A stretch of DNA of 64,000 nt from an uncultured Lachnospiraceae bacterium (GTDB lineage: Bacteria > Bacillota > Clostridia > Lachnospirales > Lachnospiraceae): the NCBI GenBank assembly GCA_910585715.1, contig CAJUEX010000004.1, positions 52,862 to 116,861 on the forward strand. The letters run 5' to 3'. Positions 8,656-17,704 of this stretch are shown here, piece by piece. Position 1 is the first letter of the stretch. Each line of letters begins with the position of its first letter. Under the pieces are notes generated by a model that did no database searches, was not told the origin of the DNA, and worked only from the letters and a program-made list of their open reading frames with translations. Position numbers and translations under genes: made by a program.

Positions 8656-9345
8656 TCAATCTTTGTAATAATATCCCACACCCCATTTTGTATGGACATA
8701 CTTTGGTTCGCTGGGGTTTGCTTCTATTTTCTCCCGAAGACGCCTGATATGTACGTCTACCGTTCTTACATCCCCCGGATAATCTGCTCCCCATACAATT
8801 TTCAACAGGCTTTCCCTGCTGTATACCTTATTGGGATTTAAAAGAAGCAGCTCTAATACGTCAAATTCCTTTGCTGTCAGATTGATTTCTTTTCCGGAAA
8901 TATAAACCCGCCTGCCGTCACAATCCAGATACAGCTCTCCTCTTTCTATAAAAGAGTCCTTTTCCTTCTTTTCTTCTTTTTTGGCAGTACGGCGCATAAT
9001 TGCCTTAAGCCTTGCTTTTACCTCCAGAATATTAAAGGGCTTGGTAATGTAATCATCTGCACCATATTCCAGTCCCATAATCTTATCCATGTCATCGCCT
9101 TTCGCCGTAAGCATAACAATGGGCACGCTGGAAAAATCCCGAATCTGCTGGCAGACCTCAAGCCCTGACAGCTTCGGCAGCATAATATCCAATAAAATGA
9201 TATCATATTCTTTTTCTTTTGCCATATTCAGGGCTTCTTCCCCGTCATAGGCGCAATCCACTTCCATGCCATCCTGTTCCAGACTAAACCGGATACCCTT
9301 TACGATTAATTTCTCATCATCAACCACTAAAACCCTTTTTGCCAT
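8656..9345 (-). CDS. OmpR/PhoB-family response regulator
   Basis: It has a receiver domain (VLVVDDEKLIVKG; phospho-acceptor Asp in DIILLDIMLPKLSG; conserved Lys in ITKPF) and a C-terminal winged helix (LTAKEFDVLELLL...RTVDVHIRRLREKIE). The ATG at 9345 follows GGAGAAAGAA, whereas an upstream in-frame TTG would lie inside the ribosome site, so the ATG was chosen. It is the first half of a two-component pair with the downstream kinase and lies 27 bases after comEA. Confidence 0.92.
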   Translation of the reverse strand: MAKRVLVVDDEKLIVKGIRFSLEQDGMEVDCAYDGEEALNMAKEKEYDIILLDIMLPKLSGLEVCQQIRDFSSVPIVMLTAKGDDMDKIMGLEYGADDYITKPFNILEVKARLKAIMRRTAKKEEKKEKDSFIERGELYLDCDGRRVYISGKEINLTAKEFDVLELLLLNPNKVYSRESLLKIVWGADYPGDVRTVDVHIRRLREKIEANPSEPKYVHTKWGVGYYYKD

Positions 9346-9372
9346 TTCTTTCTCCAATTACACAAATACTGA

Positions 9373-9999
9373 TTATTTAATTTTAATACTATCTTTTATT
9401 TTTTCATAAAGACCGTCCTTAATGCCGGTTACGTTTTTGATTTCTTCTATGGACTGAAAACCGCCCTGCTCTTCCCGATAGGAAATAATACTTTCAGCCC
9501 TGCTGGCCCCTATTCCGGACAGGGTGCACAGTTCTTCCTTAGAGGCGGTATTGATATTCACCAGTCCGTCAGAAGCCTCTTTTCCTTTCTCCATGTCCTG
9601 AGCTTCCACTCCCTGCTCCCACTGTGCCGGAGTGGGAATAAAAAGCTGTTCCCCATCCTCTAAAGGCTTTGCCAGATTCAGCGCCTCTTCATAAGCCTCC
9701 TCTGAAAAACCTCCGGCTTTCTCTACCGCTTCAAAAGCTCTGGCATCAGCCGGCAACTCATAAACGCCGGGATTCTCCACCGCACCGCACACATATACAA
9801 AAATATGCTGCGGCTCATTCTCCTCCTGCAAGGCCTGTTCCTGTTCATTATATGCGCTTTCTCCCAAAAGCTGACCTTCTTTTTCCTGAATTTCTTCTGT
9901 TTGTACAAAAGTCACTTCTTTTTTGCCGCATCCGGCTGAAAAAATCAGGAATACCCCTAAAATTCCAATTATAATTTGCTTTTTCTTTCTATCATCCAT
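9373..9999 (-). CDS. comEA: ComEA-like DNA-binding lipoprotein
   Basis: The 208-aa protein has a signal with a lipobox-like FSAGC, an acidic linker, an SLBB domain (about 70-125: IFVYVCGAVENPGVYELP) and a helix-hairpin-helix pair at the C-terminus (about 150-208: VNINTASKEELCTLSGIGAS, EIKNVTGIKDGLYEKIK). ComEA binds double-stranded DNA at the surface and hands it to ComEC. ComEC is encoded in the same strand block, three genes downstream. Lipid anchoring instead of a transmembrane helix is a common Clostridia variant. Confidence 0.9.
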   Translation of the reverse strand: MDDRKKKQIIIGILGVFLIFSAGCGKKEVTFVQTEEIQEKEGQLLGESAYNEQEQALQEENEPQHIFVYVCGAVENPGVYELPADARAFEAVEKAGGFSEEAYEEALNLAKPLEDGEQLFIPTPAQWEQGVEAQDMEKGKEASDGLVNINTASKEELCTLSGIGASRAESIISYREEQGGFQSIEEIKNVTGIKDGLYEKIKDSIKIK

Positions 10000-10103
10000 A
10001 CATAGCTCCTTTATGTGTACATAAAAGTCCCTCTATGCCAATGATGATTTCATTTTATTCTAAATCAGAAATGCTGGCAAGTACAATTTTCTTAAAATTT
10101 TAT

Positions 10104-10535
10104 TTATTCCCACTTGAAAAGAATGATTCCTGCAATTGCCACTGCCATACCCACAGCCTTTTTCCAGTCAAATCCTACCTTGTCCACGCCAAACATGCCG
10201 AAAAGCTCAATGATATAAGCAACCAGAAGCTGTGCCACCACAATAACCATCACCGCTTTTGCAGGACCCAGCATATCCATGCTTTTAATCACCGTATAGG
10301 TAATGAAAGCTCCGATGGCGCCTCCTAACAGCATATATTTTGGCTCAATTTTGGCAAGTGTCTGAAAGCTTGTTCTGTCCGATACAATCCATGCTGCTGC
10401 ACATACTAAAAATGCCGTAAGCTGCACAAATACATTTGCAACCCATATGGAAGAATTTTTTGTTACCTCTGTATTAAATACCCCTTGTATACTCATTAAG
10501 GCTCCGGAAATCAATGCAATTAAAAATCCAATCAT
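10104..10535 (-). CDS. YdcZ/DUF606-type small membrane transporter
   Basis: The 143-aa, very hydrophobic product has about five membrane segments and begins MIGFLIALISGALMSIQGVF, the hallmark start of the DMT-superfamily YdcZ (DUF606) proteins. These work as small multidrug/metabolite transporter-like proteins, often as pairs or dimers; only one copy is present here. Ribosome site GGAGGT precedes the start. Substrate unknown. Confidence 0.85.
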   Translation of the reverse strand: MIGFLIALISGALMSIQGVFNTEVTKNSSIWVANVFVQLTAFLVCAAAWIVSDRTSFQTLAKIEPKYMLLGGAIGAFITYTVIKSMDMLGPAKAVMVIVVAQLLVAYIIELFGMFGVDKVGFDWKKAVGMAVAIAGIILFKWE

Positions 10536-10593
10536 GTGTTACCTCCAAAGTTTTTTTATCTTTAGTGTAACACCTAGATTGGATTTTATACCT

Positions 10594-12054
10594 TTATTCC
10601 TCTGTATTCTCTTCTTCTAAAACCGGACTTGGAAGCACCTGTTCCTGATACTCCCTTCCTGTTACCTGAGTCATAATCTGCTCCGACAGGACACGGAGAG
10701 TTTCATTTACATCCGCCCCCTTCCAGATATTTGCAAATGCAATTTCCAGCTGTACCCAGAAATTGCTTGTTTCCATCATTTTAGGAACGGGCATGGAATT
10801 TTCATATTCACTCATGGCAACAGATATTCGGGGATTTTCATAGGCAATTCCCTTTCTTGCGGAAATTTTCCCGGTTCTGCCATAAAGGCTTTCCGCCCTT
10901 TCAAAAGACACATACCCGGCAAATGCCTCCGCCCTTTTCTTTTGGCTGCCATATCCGTTTATTACTACGGCATTTGTCACGGACAGGCTTTTTGATTTTA
11001 ATTCTTCATTTACATCCGGCAGCATGGCTGCTCCGTATTCGTAAGCAAATTCCCCGGCTGCTTTTGCCTCTTCAATTTTTTCTATGGCATCAGTAGTGGC
11101 TACGGCAAACACGGTTTTTCCTTCTATAAACTCTTTCAAGACAGAATCATAGGTCACCTCATCCGGCTCAATGGAGAAAAACTGGTTCAATTTCTGATAA
11201 ATGGCAAGGCATTTCATGGCGTCTTCGTTATATATATGAATATTTTCCGGATTATCTCCTGCATTGCCTCCTACCGTTATATAATTCCCCACAACGAAAT
11301 AATTATAAAAAATATCAGAAACATCCCATTTGAACACCGCTTCCACCTGCTCCGGCGCATCGTAATCCTCTGCAAAGGAAAGAATGCCTTCGATTGTGGT
11401 GGGAATCAGTCTGTCCATGGTCTGTGCTATTTCTTCTTCTGTCACTTGAATATCTTCTGCTTCCGCCACCACATCCTGCTCTGCCGCCTCTTCGCTTCCG
11501 GCTGCTTCAATGGCCGCCATGGCAGCTTCGCCTTCTGCAGCGTTAGCCTCTGCTAAAATAGTATCCTTTGCAAGATTTTCTATATATGTCTGATTATATA
11601 AAAGAATGGATGTTTCATAGTAAAAGGGATATCCCAGCCGTTTATCCCCGTAACTGACTGCCCACAGGGCAGGCAGAGGATAATTTCCTTCATTGACAAT
11701 CCCCGTCTCATCCTTAATCTCATAAGAAAGCCCTGCCAGATATGCCTTTTCCAACGTGTCGTTGCTCATGATGTAAAGATCCGGACCTTCCTCTTCCATG
11801 GAGGCCTTGTAAATCTGCTCCATGTATTCCAGTCCCGACACCAGAACAGGTATAACCCTTTCCCCTGTCTTTTCCTGATAGTCAAATGCCGCACTTTCCA
11901 GATAATTGGTCAATGCCTCATCTGTATACCATAACGTCAGCGGTCTGTCCTCAAAAAAAAGAGGCGCCTGTTTTTTATCTGCCACCCCTGCAGCCAGACA
12001 GGTTCCTGCCAGGAGACACAGCAGCAGACATATGGAAATTATCTTCTTTTTCAT
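10594..12054 (-). CDS. extracellular solute-binding protein (orphan)
   Basis: About 486 aa with a signal peptide (MKKKIISICLLLCLLAGTCL). The rest resembles the family-1 sugar/oligosaccharide-binding proteins: LTLWYTDEALTNYLESAAFD, GPDLYIMSNDTLEKAYLAGL, and a later SLSVTNAVVINGYGSQKKRA. An unusual Ala/Glu-rich acidic insertion lies near residues 165-210 (AANAEGE-type, ending ITEEEIAQ-like). The start ATG at 12054 follows GGAG; a longer frame would begin inside argD. No permease or ATPase genes are adjacent, so it may use components encoded elsewhere. Confidence 0.8.
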   Translation of the reverse strand: MKKKIISICLLLCLLAGTCLAAGVADKKQAPLFFEDRPLTLWYTDEALTNYLESAAFDYQEKTGERVIPVLVSGLEYMEQIYKASMEEEGPDLYIMSNDTLEKAYLAGLSYEIKDETGIVNEGNYPLPALWAVSYGDKRLGYPFYYETSILLYNQTYIENLAKDTILAEANAAEGEAAMAAIEAAGSEEAAEQDVVAEAEDIQVTEEEIAQTMDRLIPTTIEGILSFAEDYDAPEQVEAVFKWDVSDIFYNYFVVGNYITVGGNAGDNPENIHIYNEDAMKCLAIYQKLNQFFSIEPDEVTYDSVLKEFIEGKTVFAVATTDAIEKIEEAKAAGEFAYEYGAAMLPDVNEELKSKSLSVTNAVVINGYGSQKKRAEAFAGYVSFERAESLYGRTGKISARKGIAYENPRISVAMSEYENSMPVPKMMETSNFWVQLEIAFANIWKGADVNETLRVLSEQIMTQVTGREYQEQVLPSPVLEEENTEE

Positions 12055-12083
12055 CGTATCTTTTACTCCATTTTCATAAAGCC

Positions 12084-13271
12084 CTATTCCTTCAGGCATT
12101 TCTCCAAAATCAAAAGCATGTCGTCAATGTGCTTCTCTTCTATTACCAAAGGCGGAACAAACCGGATAATATTTGTGCCTGCATTGATAAGCACAAGTCC
12201 CTCTTTTAGCGCTTTCATAATAATTTCATTGACCGGCCTGTCAAACACCAGCCCCTGAAGAAGCCCCAGACCTCTTCTTTCCGTAATAAAGCTGTACTTA
12301 GACACAAGCTCCTCCAGTCTGTCTGTCAGATAATCGCCCGTCTTTTTCACATGTTCTAAAATATGGCGGCTTTCATATAAGTCCAACACCGTCCAGGCTG
12401 CCTTGCAGGCTAATGGATTTCCTCCGTAGGTGGTGCCATGGTCTCCTGCCCCAAGGGAATTCTGCCCCACCTTTTCCGTCATAAGGAATGCGCCGATTGG
12501 AACGCCGCAGCCAAGCGCTTTAGCCACCGTCATTATATCCGGCTTCACCCCGTATCTCTGCCATGCAAACATGGTTCCCGTCCTTCCCATGCCGCACTGT
12601 ATTTCATCCAGAATCAAAAGAATGTCCTTTTCATCACAAAGCTTTCTTACCGCCTTTAAAAAGCTTTCTTCTGCCGGATAGATTCCTCCTTCTCCCTGCA
12701 CCGTCTCCATGATAATAGCGCAGGTCTTGTCATTTACCAGTTCTTTCACACTGTCAAAATCATTAAGCCTTGCAAACTTCACGTTTCCAATCATGGGTTC
12801 AAAGGCTTCCCTGTACTTTTTATTTCCCGTAACCGACAAGGCTCCCATAGTCCTGCCATGGAAGGAATGCTCCATGGCAATAATTTCATGATCTGTATTT
12901 CCATCCTTTAAATAAGCATATTTTCTTGCAGCTTTAATGGCGCCCTCTATGGCCTCCGCCCCGCTGTTTGTAAAAAATACCCGGTCAAGCCCGGAAACCT
13001 GTTTCAGCCTTTTTGCCGCCTCCACTGCCGGAACATTATAATAATAGTTGGAAGTATGGATAATCTTATCAATCTGCTCTTTCAGCGCATTGTTATATTC
13101 CTCATTTCCATATCCTAACGCAAACACCGCAATGCCTGCCACAAAATCCAGGTACTCCTTACCATCCAAATCATACAGGTGAACTCCTTCTCCCCTGTCA
13201 AACACAACCGGATACCGGTTATATGTATGCAACAGATCCTGCTCTGCCTGAGCAATATATTCTTCCATCAT
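12084..13271 (-). CDS. argD: acetylornithine aminotransferase
   Basis: The 395-aa class-III aminotransferase carries out the fourth step of ornithine synthesis, converting N-acetylglutamate semialdehyde to N-acetylornithine. Signatures seen are VFFTNSGAEAIEGAIKAARK, the DEIQCGMGRTG motif and the PLP lysine in TVAKALGCGVPIGAF. It is the last of the leftward arginine genes. A 214-bp hairpin element separates it from argB, so co-transcription must pass through that structure. Confidence 0.95.
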   Translation of the reverse strand: MMEEYIAQAEQDLLHTYNRYPVVFDRGEGVHLYDLDGKEYLDFVAGIAVFALGYGNEEYNNALKEQIDKIIHTSNYYYNVPAVEAAKRLKQVSGLDRVFFTNSGAEAIEGAIKAARKYAYLKDGNTDHEIIAMEHSFHGRTMGALSVTGNKKYREAFEPMIGNVKFARLNDFDSVKELVNDKTCAIIMETVQGEGGIYPAEESFLKAVRKLCDEKDILLILDEIQCGMGRTGTMFAWQRYGVKPDIMTVAKALGCGVPIGAFLMTEKVGQNSLGAGDHGTTYGGNPLACKAAWTVLDLYESRHILEHVKKTGDYLTDRLEELVSKYSFITERRGLGLLQGLVFDRPVNEIIMKALKEGLVLINAGTNIIRFVPPLVIEEKHIDDMLLILEKCLKE

Positions 13272-13336
13272 CTTTTTTGCTTCCTTTCCGTTTTTTCATT
13301 TCTCCCGATGTATTGTCACGTTCATATCCGGCATAA

Positions 13337-13550
13337 CAGTTCAGATAATGGCTTTCCCTACAGACGCCGGGACGGGCTTCCCGCAGAGAATGTTTCTACG
13401 TCGTCACGCTCCCGCTCTGATAAAAACGCAGCAGTGCTAAGCTCGAAAGGACCTCGCTAAGCGCTGGCGTTTTTATAAGGACTCCTTAAGAAATCATTCT
13501 CTGCGGGAAGCCCGTCCCGGCGTCTGTAGGGAAAGCCATTATCTGAACTG
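13337..13550 (+). repeat. long hairpin element, subfamily I, copy at 13.3 kb
   Basis: Two 56-bp arms (13337-13392 and 13495-13550) are perfect inverted repeats around a 102-bp core. The core holds ATAAAAACGC/GCGTTTTTAT (10-bp stem), an inner AGTGC/GCGCT stem and the apical strings TAAGCTCGAAAGG and CCTCGCTAAG. The same core recurs near 26.4, 39.5 and 55.7 kb. Outside the arms, TGTATTGTCA and TGACAATACA form a further inverted pair reaching to the argB stop. It sits between argB and argD and carries no gene. Confidence 0.9.
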
Positions 13551-13581
13551 CAACTATTTAACTATTCGGTATGACAATACA

Positions 13582-14478
13582 TTAATTCATCATGGAATTT
13601 ACATCTTCATCTGCAATAATCGCCGTTCCGATTCCCTGGTCCGTAAATATCTCCAGCAACAGACAGTGGGGAATGCGTCCGTCTAAAATATGGACTCTGT
13701 TTACGCCGTTTTTAATGGCGGAAGTGCAGTTATTCAGCTTGGGAAGCATGCCGCCTCCGATTATGCCTTCTCCAATCAGCTCATCCGCCTCGCTGACCGT
13801 CAGTCTTGAAATAAAGCTGGTCTTGTCTTTAATATCCCGGTACAGGCCTTCAATATCCGTTAAAAATGCCAGCTTTTGGGCTCCGACTGCCTTTGCAATG
13901 GCGCATGCCGCATCATCCGCATTGATATTATAGCCCTGAAAATCATCTCCAAGACCGATAGGCGCCACGATTGGAAGAAAATCCTTTTCCAGAAGGTCGT
14001 ATAAAATTTTCGGATTGACCTGTTTAATATCTCCTACAAAGCCGATGTCCTCTCCCTCTGAATATTTCTTGTCCACCTGAAGAAGCTCTCCGTCTTTTCC
14101 GCTGATTCCCACCGCTTTTACACCAAGCTCCTGTACCATGGTTACCAGCTGCTTATTGACCTTGGAAAGAACCATTTCCGCAATCTCCATAGTTTCTTCG
14201 TCCGTTACCCGGAGTCCGTTTACAAACTTTGCTTCCTTTCCCACCTTTCCTACCCAGCGGCTGATTTCCTTTCCGCCGCCGTGGACGATAATAGGCTTAA
14301 AGCCTACCAGCTTCAATAAGGTCACATCCTTAATGACGTTCCTTTGAATTTCCTCATTTGCCATGGCGCTTCCGCCATATTTCACCACGATAATCCTTCT
14401 GTTATATTTCTGAATATAAGGCAGCGCTTCAATGAGCACCTCCGCCTTTTGCAATACCTTTTCCATATCCTTATCCAT
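13582..14478 (-). CDS. argB: acetylglutamate kinase
   Basis: The enzyme phosphorylates N-acetyl-L-glutamate, the step that is often arginine-inhibited. Family motifs are VVKYGGSAM, IIVHGGGKEIS, the NGLRVTDEETME segment and NINADDAACAIA. The start ATG at 14478 follows AGGAGG; the longer frame would translate the ribosome site itself. About 298 aa, normal length. Gene order argC-GNAT-argJ-argB fits a leftward arginine operon. Confidence 0.95.
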   Translation of the reverse strand: MDKDMEKVLQKAEVLIEALPYIQKYNRRIIVVKYGGSAMANEEIQRNVIKDVTLLKLVGFKPIIVHGGGKEISRWVGKVGKEAKFVNGLRVTDEETMEIAEMVLSKVNKQLVTMVQELGVKAVGISGKDGELLQVDKKYSEGEDIGFVGDIKQVNPKILYDLLEKDFLPIVAPIGLGDDFQGYNINADDAACAIAKAVGAQKLAFLTDIEGLYRDIKDKTSFISRLTVSEADELIGEGIIGGGMLPKLNNCTSAIKNGVNRVHILDGRIPHCLLLEIFTDQGIGTAIIADEDVNSMMN

Positions 14479-14608
14479 GAAAAGGCCTCCTTTCGTCTGC
14501 TTCAAACATTATTTATGGTAACCGTTCCCCCACGCCATGCCAGTCTACCCATTCTCCAAAGGCGGGCGGGCAGTTGCCATTTACCACTTTTTCCAATTAT
14601 ACTCATTG

Positions 14609-15832
14609 TTAAGAGCGGTAATCCGCATTAATTCTTACATAGTCATAGCTTAAATCACAGCCCCATGCGCAGGCTTCTTCTTCTCCCGATTTCATGTCAA
14701 TCAAAACCGTCACTTCTTCCTCCGAAAGGATTTTCGTCGCTTCCTCTTCGCTATAGTTTACCGCAACTCCATCCTTATATATCTGAATACTTCCGGACTT
14801 TGACTGAAAGAACAGTTCCACTTCTTCCGGATTGAAGCTTGCGCCGGAATAGCCCATGGCGCATAAAATCCTTCCCCAGTTGGCATCATGACCGAAAATA
14901 GCCGCCTTTGTAAGAGAAGAGCAAATGACAGACTTGGCAATTGTCTTTGCCTGCTCCTTCGTATGCGCATGAATGACCTTTGCTTCAAATAAAGCGGTGG
15001 CGCCTTCCCCGTCTCCGGCCATTTTCTTTGCCAGAGTTTCATTGACAAAATGCAGTGCCTCTAAAAACCTTTCGTAATCCTGATTCTTTTCCGTGATTTC
15101 CTCGTTGCCCGCCATGCCGTTAGCAAGCACTAACACCGTATCGTTTGTGGAGGTATCCCCGTCCACGGAAACCATATTGTAGGTATCCTGTATATCTTCC
15201 CGGAGCGCTTCCTGCAAAAGCTCCTTTTTTATGGCAATATCCGTCGTCAAAAAGGCAAGCATAGTGCACATATTGGGATGAATCATGCCTGAGCCCTTAC
15301 ACATTCCGCCTATTGTCACAGTTTTTCCGCCGATTTCAAAAGTAACCGCCACCTGTTTATCCTTTGTGTCGGTAGTCATAATTGCCTCTGCCGCCGCCTG
15401 TGCCGCCGCCCTGTCCGATGCCTTAGCCGCTGCTAACAGCTCAACTCCCTTTTCTATCTTCTCAATGGGAAGCTGCATGCCGATAACCCCGGTAGAAGCC
15501 ACAAGCACGCTTTCCTTGGGAATGTCCAGCATTTCCGCCGCTTTTTTTGCCGTGGCATCGCAGTATTCATAGCCCTGCTTTCCCGTACATGCATTTGCAA
15601 TGCCAGCATTTACGATTACCGCCCGGGCATAAGGAGAGTTGTCCACGATTTCCTTATCCCATGTGACGCATGCCGCCTTTACCACATTGCTTGTAAAGGT
15701 TCCTGCTGCCCTGCAGGGCCTTTCGCTGAAAATAAGCGCCATGTCTTTCCTGTTCTCATATTTGATATTGGCTTGTGCCCCTGCTGCCATAAAGCCTTTG
15801 GGGGCAGTTACTCCGCCATCGATTTTATTCAT
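14609..15832 (-). CDS. argJ: bifunctional glutamate N-acetyltransferase / amino-acid acetyltransferase
   Basis: ArgJ recycles acetyl from N-acetylornithine onto glutamate, and in bifunctional forms also uses acetyl-CoA. The autocleavage site is visible in GDGEGATALFEAKV (Ala|Thr, about residue 190 of the mature frame), giving alpha and beta chains. N-terminal MNKIDGGVTAPKGF and C-terminal CDLSYDYVRINADYRS are typical. ATG 15832 follows GGAGC; an upstream in-frame start lies within the preceding GNAT gene. Confidence 0.95.
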   Translation of the reverse strand: MNKIDGGVTAPKGFMAAGAQANIKYENRKDMALIFSERPCRAAGTFTSNVVKAACVTWDKEIVDNSPYARAVIVNAGIANACTGKQGYEYCDATAKKAAEMLDIPKESVLVASTGVIGMQLPIEKIEKGVELLAAAKASDRAAAQAAAEAIMTTDTKDKQVAVTFEIGGKTVTIGGMCKGSGMIHPNMCTMLAFLTTDIAIKKELLQEALREDIQDTYNMVSVDGDTSTNDTVLVLANGMAGNEEITEKNQDYERFLEALHFVNETLAKKMAGDGEGATALFEAKVIHAHTKEQAKTIAKSVICSSLTKAAIFGHDANWGRILCAMGYSGASFNPEEVELFFQSKSGSIQIYKDGVAVNYSEEEATKILSEEEVTVLIDMKSGEEEACAWGCDLSYDYVRINADYRS

Positions 15833-15863
15833 TTCTGTCTGCTCCTTTCTGTCTGCTGTCTTG

Positions 15864-16307
15864 CTATCTGTTGAAAGCAACAATATTTTCTTTATTTAAA
15901 GTAAAATCATAGTAATTCAAATCTTCTCTTTTTGTCCAGCCGATTTCCTTCCAAAAGGCATTTCCGATATCATTTTCCGAAAACGCAATCAGGGACACTT
16001 TATTGATTTTTTCTTTTTTCAATGCCTCCATACAGTAAACCACCATTGCTTTCCCGATTCCCCGAAGGCGGTACTGCTCGCTGACACATACATGATACAA
16101 ACAGCCTCTTCTGCCGTCGTGACCGCAAAGAATGGCTCCCACCACTTTCCCGTCTTCCTCTGCCACCACGCTGATACCGGGATTACGTCTTAAGAAACGA
16201 ACCACTCCTTCCTTGGAATCATCCTTACTCCTTATGGCAAAATTCTTAATGCTCATCCACAAACTATGTACCTGCTCATAATCCTTTTCTTCCATTGCCC
16301 TTATCAT
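15864..16307 (-). CDS. GNAT-family acetyltransferase inside the arginine operon
   Basis: The 147-aa protein is a single GNAT domain. The acetyl-CoA loop is YRLRGIGKAMVVYCMEAL, with VAEEDGKVVGAILCGHDGRR before it and AFWKEIGWTKR after. Its start overlaps the argC stop (ATGA at 16304-16307) and argJ follows, so it is translationally coupled inside the pathway. An N-acetylglutamate synthase role would fit the location but is inference; a protein-acetyltransferase role is equally possible. Confidence 0.85.
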   Translation of the reverse strand: MIRAMEEKDYEQVHSLWMSIKNFAIRSKDDSKEGVVRFLRRNPGISVVAEEDGKVVGAILCGHDGRRGCLYHVCVSEQYRLRGIGKAMVVYCMEALKKEKINKVSLIAFSENDIGNAFWKEIGWTKREDLNYYDFTLNKENIVAFNR

Positions 16308-17263
16308 AAATTCAATCCCTTGCTTTCTTCACAGCCAAGCAGAATATTCAGACACTGGATAGCCGCTCCCGAAGCGCCTTTTCCCAGATTGTCAAACTGC
16401 GCTGACAAAACGACCCGTTCTTCATTCCCTGTCACGTAAATCCGCAGTCCATCCCAGCCGCTGCACAGATTTCCGGGAAGCATTCCATTTAATGCCGCCG
16501 TCTCTTCCTCATCCATAACCTGAATGAACTGCTGCCCTTTATAGTATTCCTTGTAAAAATCCCGAAGTCTTTCCGGCATTCCTGTTTCTTTTCCTTCTAT
16601 TTTCAATGCCTCTGTATAAAGAGGAAGCGAGACTACCATTCCGCTGTAATAATCCGCAACAATGGGAGAAAACAACGGCTGTCTGCCAAGCCCTGTAATC
16701 TTCTGCATTTCCTTTAAATGCTTGTGCTGCTGGGTCAGTGCATATTCCCTCGGGGAATCAAGAGCCTTATCCCGCTCCTTCGCTTCATACTCCCCAATCA
16801 TCTTTTTCCCGCCGCCGCTGTAACCGGTTAAGGAAAAAGCTGCCACCGGATAATCCGGAGAAAGAATATCGGAGGCAATAAGCGGATATGCCAGGGAAAT
16901 AAATCCGGTGGCATGACATCCCGGCACAGCAATTCTGTTTCCCAAAGCAATTGCTTTTCTATGCCCCTCCGATAATTCCGGAAATCCATATGCCCATCCC
17001 TCTTCCGTCCTGTGGGCCGTAGAAGTATCAATAATCTTTACCTGTTCATTTTCCACAAGGCTTACCGATTCTCTTGCAGCAGCATCCGGCAGGCATAAAA
17101 AAGTAATGTCTGAGGCATTAATCAGCCTCCTTCTTTCTTCCGTATCCTTTCTAAGCTCTTTGGATATAGTCAATAATTCAATATCATCACGGACCTGAAA
17201 GCGCTCATGAATCCTTAATCCGGTAGTTCCTTCACTGCCGTCAATAAAAATCTTTGTTTTCAC
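16304..17263 (-). CDS. argC: N-acetyl-gamma-glutamyl-phosphate reductase, type 2
   Basis: The 319-aa protein starts at a GTG behind AGAGAGG. It has an N-terminal nucleotide-binding motif (IFIDGSEGTTGLRI), the catalytic Cys in VPGCHATGF, and a short overall length; these mark the type-2 ArgC subfamily. The enzyme reduces acetylglutamyl phosphate with NADPH. It is the first gene of the leftward arg operon and divergent from argG, from which it is separated by 803 bp carrying two hairpin repeats and the ArgR-type boxes. Confidence 0.93.
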   Translation of the reverse strand: MKTKIFIDGSEGTTGLRIHERFQVRDDIELLTISKELRKDTEERRRLINASDITFLCLPDAAARESVSLVENEQVKIIDTSTAHRTEEGWAYGFPELSEGHRKAIALGNRIAVPGCHATGFISLAYPLIASDILSPDYPVAAFSLTGYSGGGKKMIGEYEAKERDKALDSPREYALTQQHKHLKEMQKITGLGRQPLFSPIVADYYSGMVVSLPLYTEALKIEGKETGMPERLRDFYKEYYKGQQFIQVMDEEETAALNGMLPGNLCSGWDGLRIYVTGNEERVVLSAQFDNLGKGASGAAIQCLNILLGCEESKGLNL

Positions 17264-17422
17264 AATTGTTTACCTCTCTAAATATTTCTATTTTCCTTAT
17301 GTACACAACACTCCAATTTGCAGTATATCAGAATATACCATTTCTTTCAATCCATCCTGCAAAACTATCCCGCAAAAGACTTGGGGGGATTTGCAGAAGT
17401 TTTAAAAAGCAAAGGGGGGGGC

Positions 17423-17602
17423 TGGATTCGAGGACGCAGGGGGGCGGAGTGTTTGCAGGTAGTCTTATGGGCACGTTCCCACTCTGCAAAGACGCAGCGG
17501 TACTAATGCACCAAAATACGGTGCATAAGGACCGGCGACTTTACCAAGGCCCATAAGACTACCTGCAAACACTCCGCCCCCTGCTGGATATCGAAAGGCC
17601 TC
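17423..17602 (+). repeat. long hairpin element, subfamily II, copy A
   Basis: Arms 17437-17472 and 17549-17583 are inverted repeats differing by one extra G. The 76-bp core contains GGTACTAATGCACC, the loop AAAATAC, and GGTGCATAAGGACC. Its frame (CGCAG...GGCG, CTAA...TAAG) is the same as in subfamily I, but the apical stem differs. Outer flanks (TATCGAAAGGCCT on the right) match those of copy B in reverse. Confidence 0.8.
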
Positions 17603-17704
17603 CGTTTTGTATTAATCAGCCCTTATAGACCATACAGAATAAATGCAGAATAGCTTCATACAAATCCAGTCTATAAATTTCCAAATTTCACACCCTTTTT
17701 AAAT

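Noticed and set aside
13337..13550. Retron or reverse-transcriptase-linked msr/msd for the hairpin family
   Set aside because: No reverse transcriptase gene is in the window, and the 9-bp target duplications fit transposition better.
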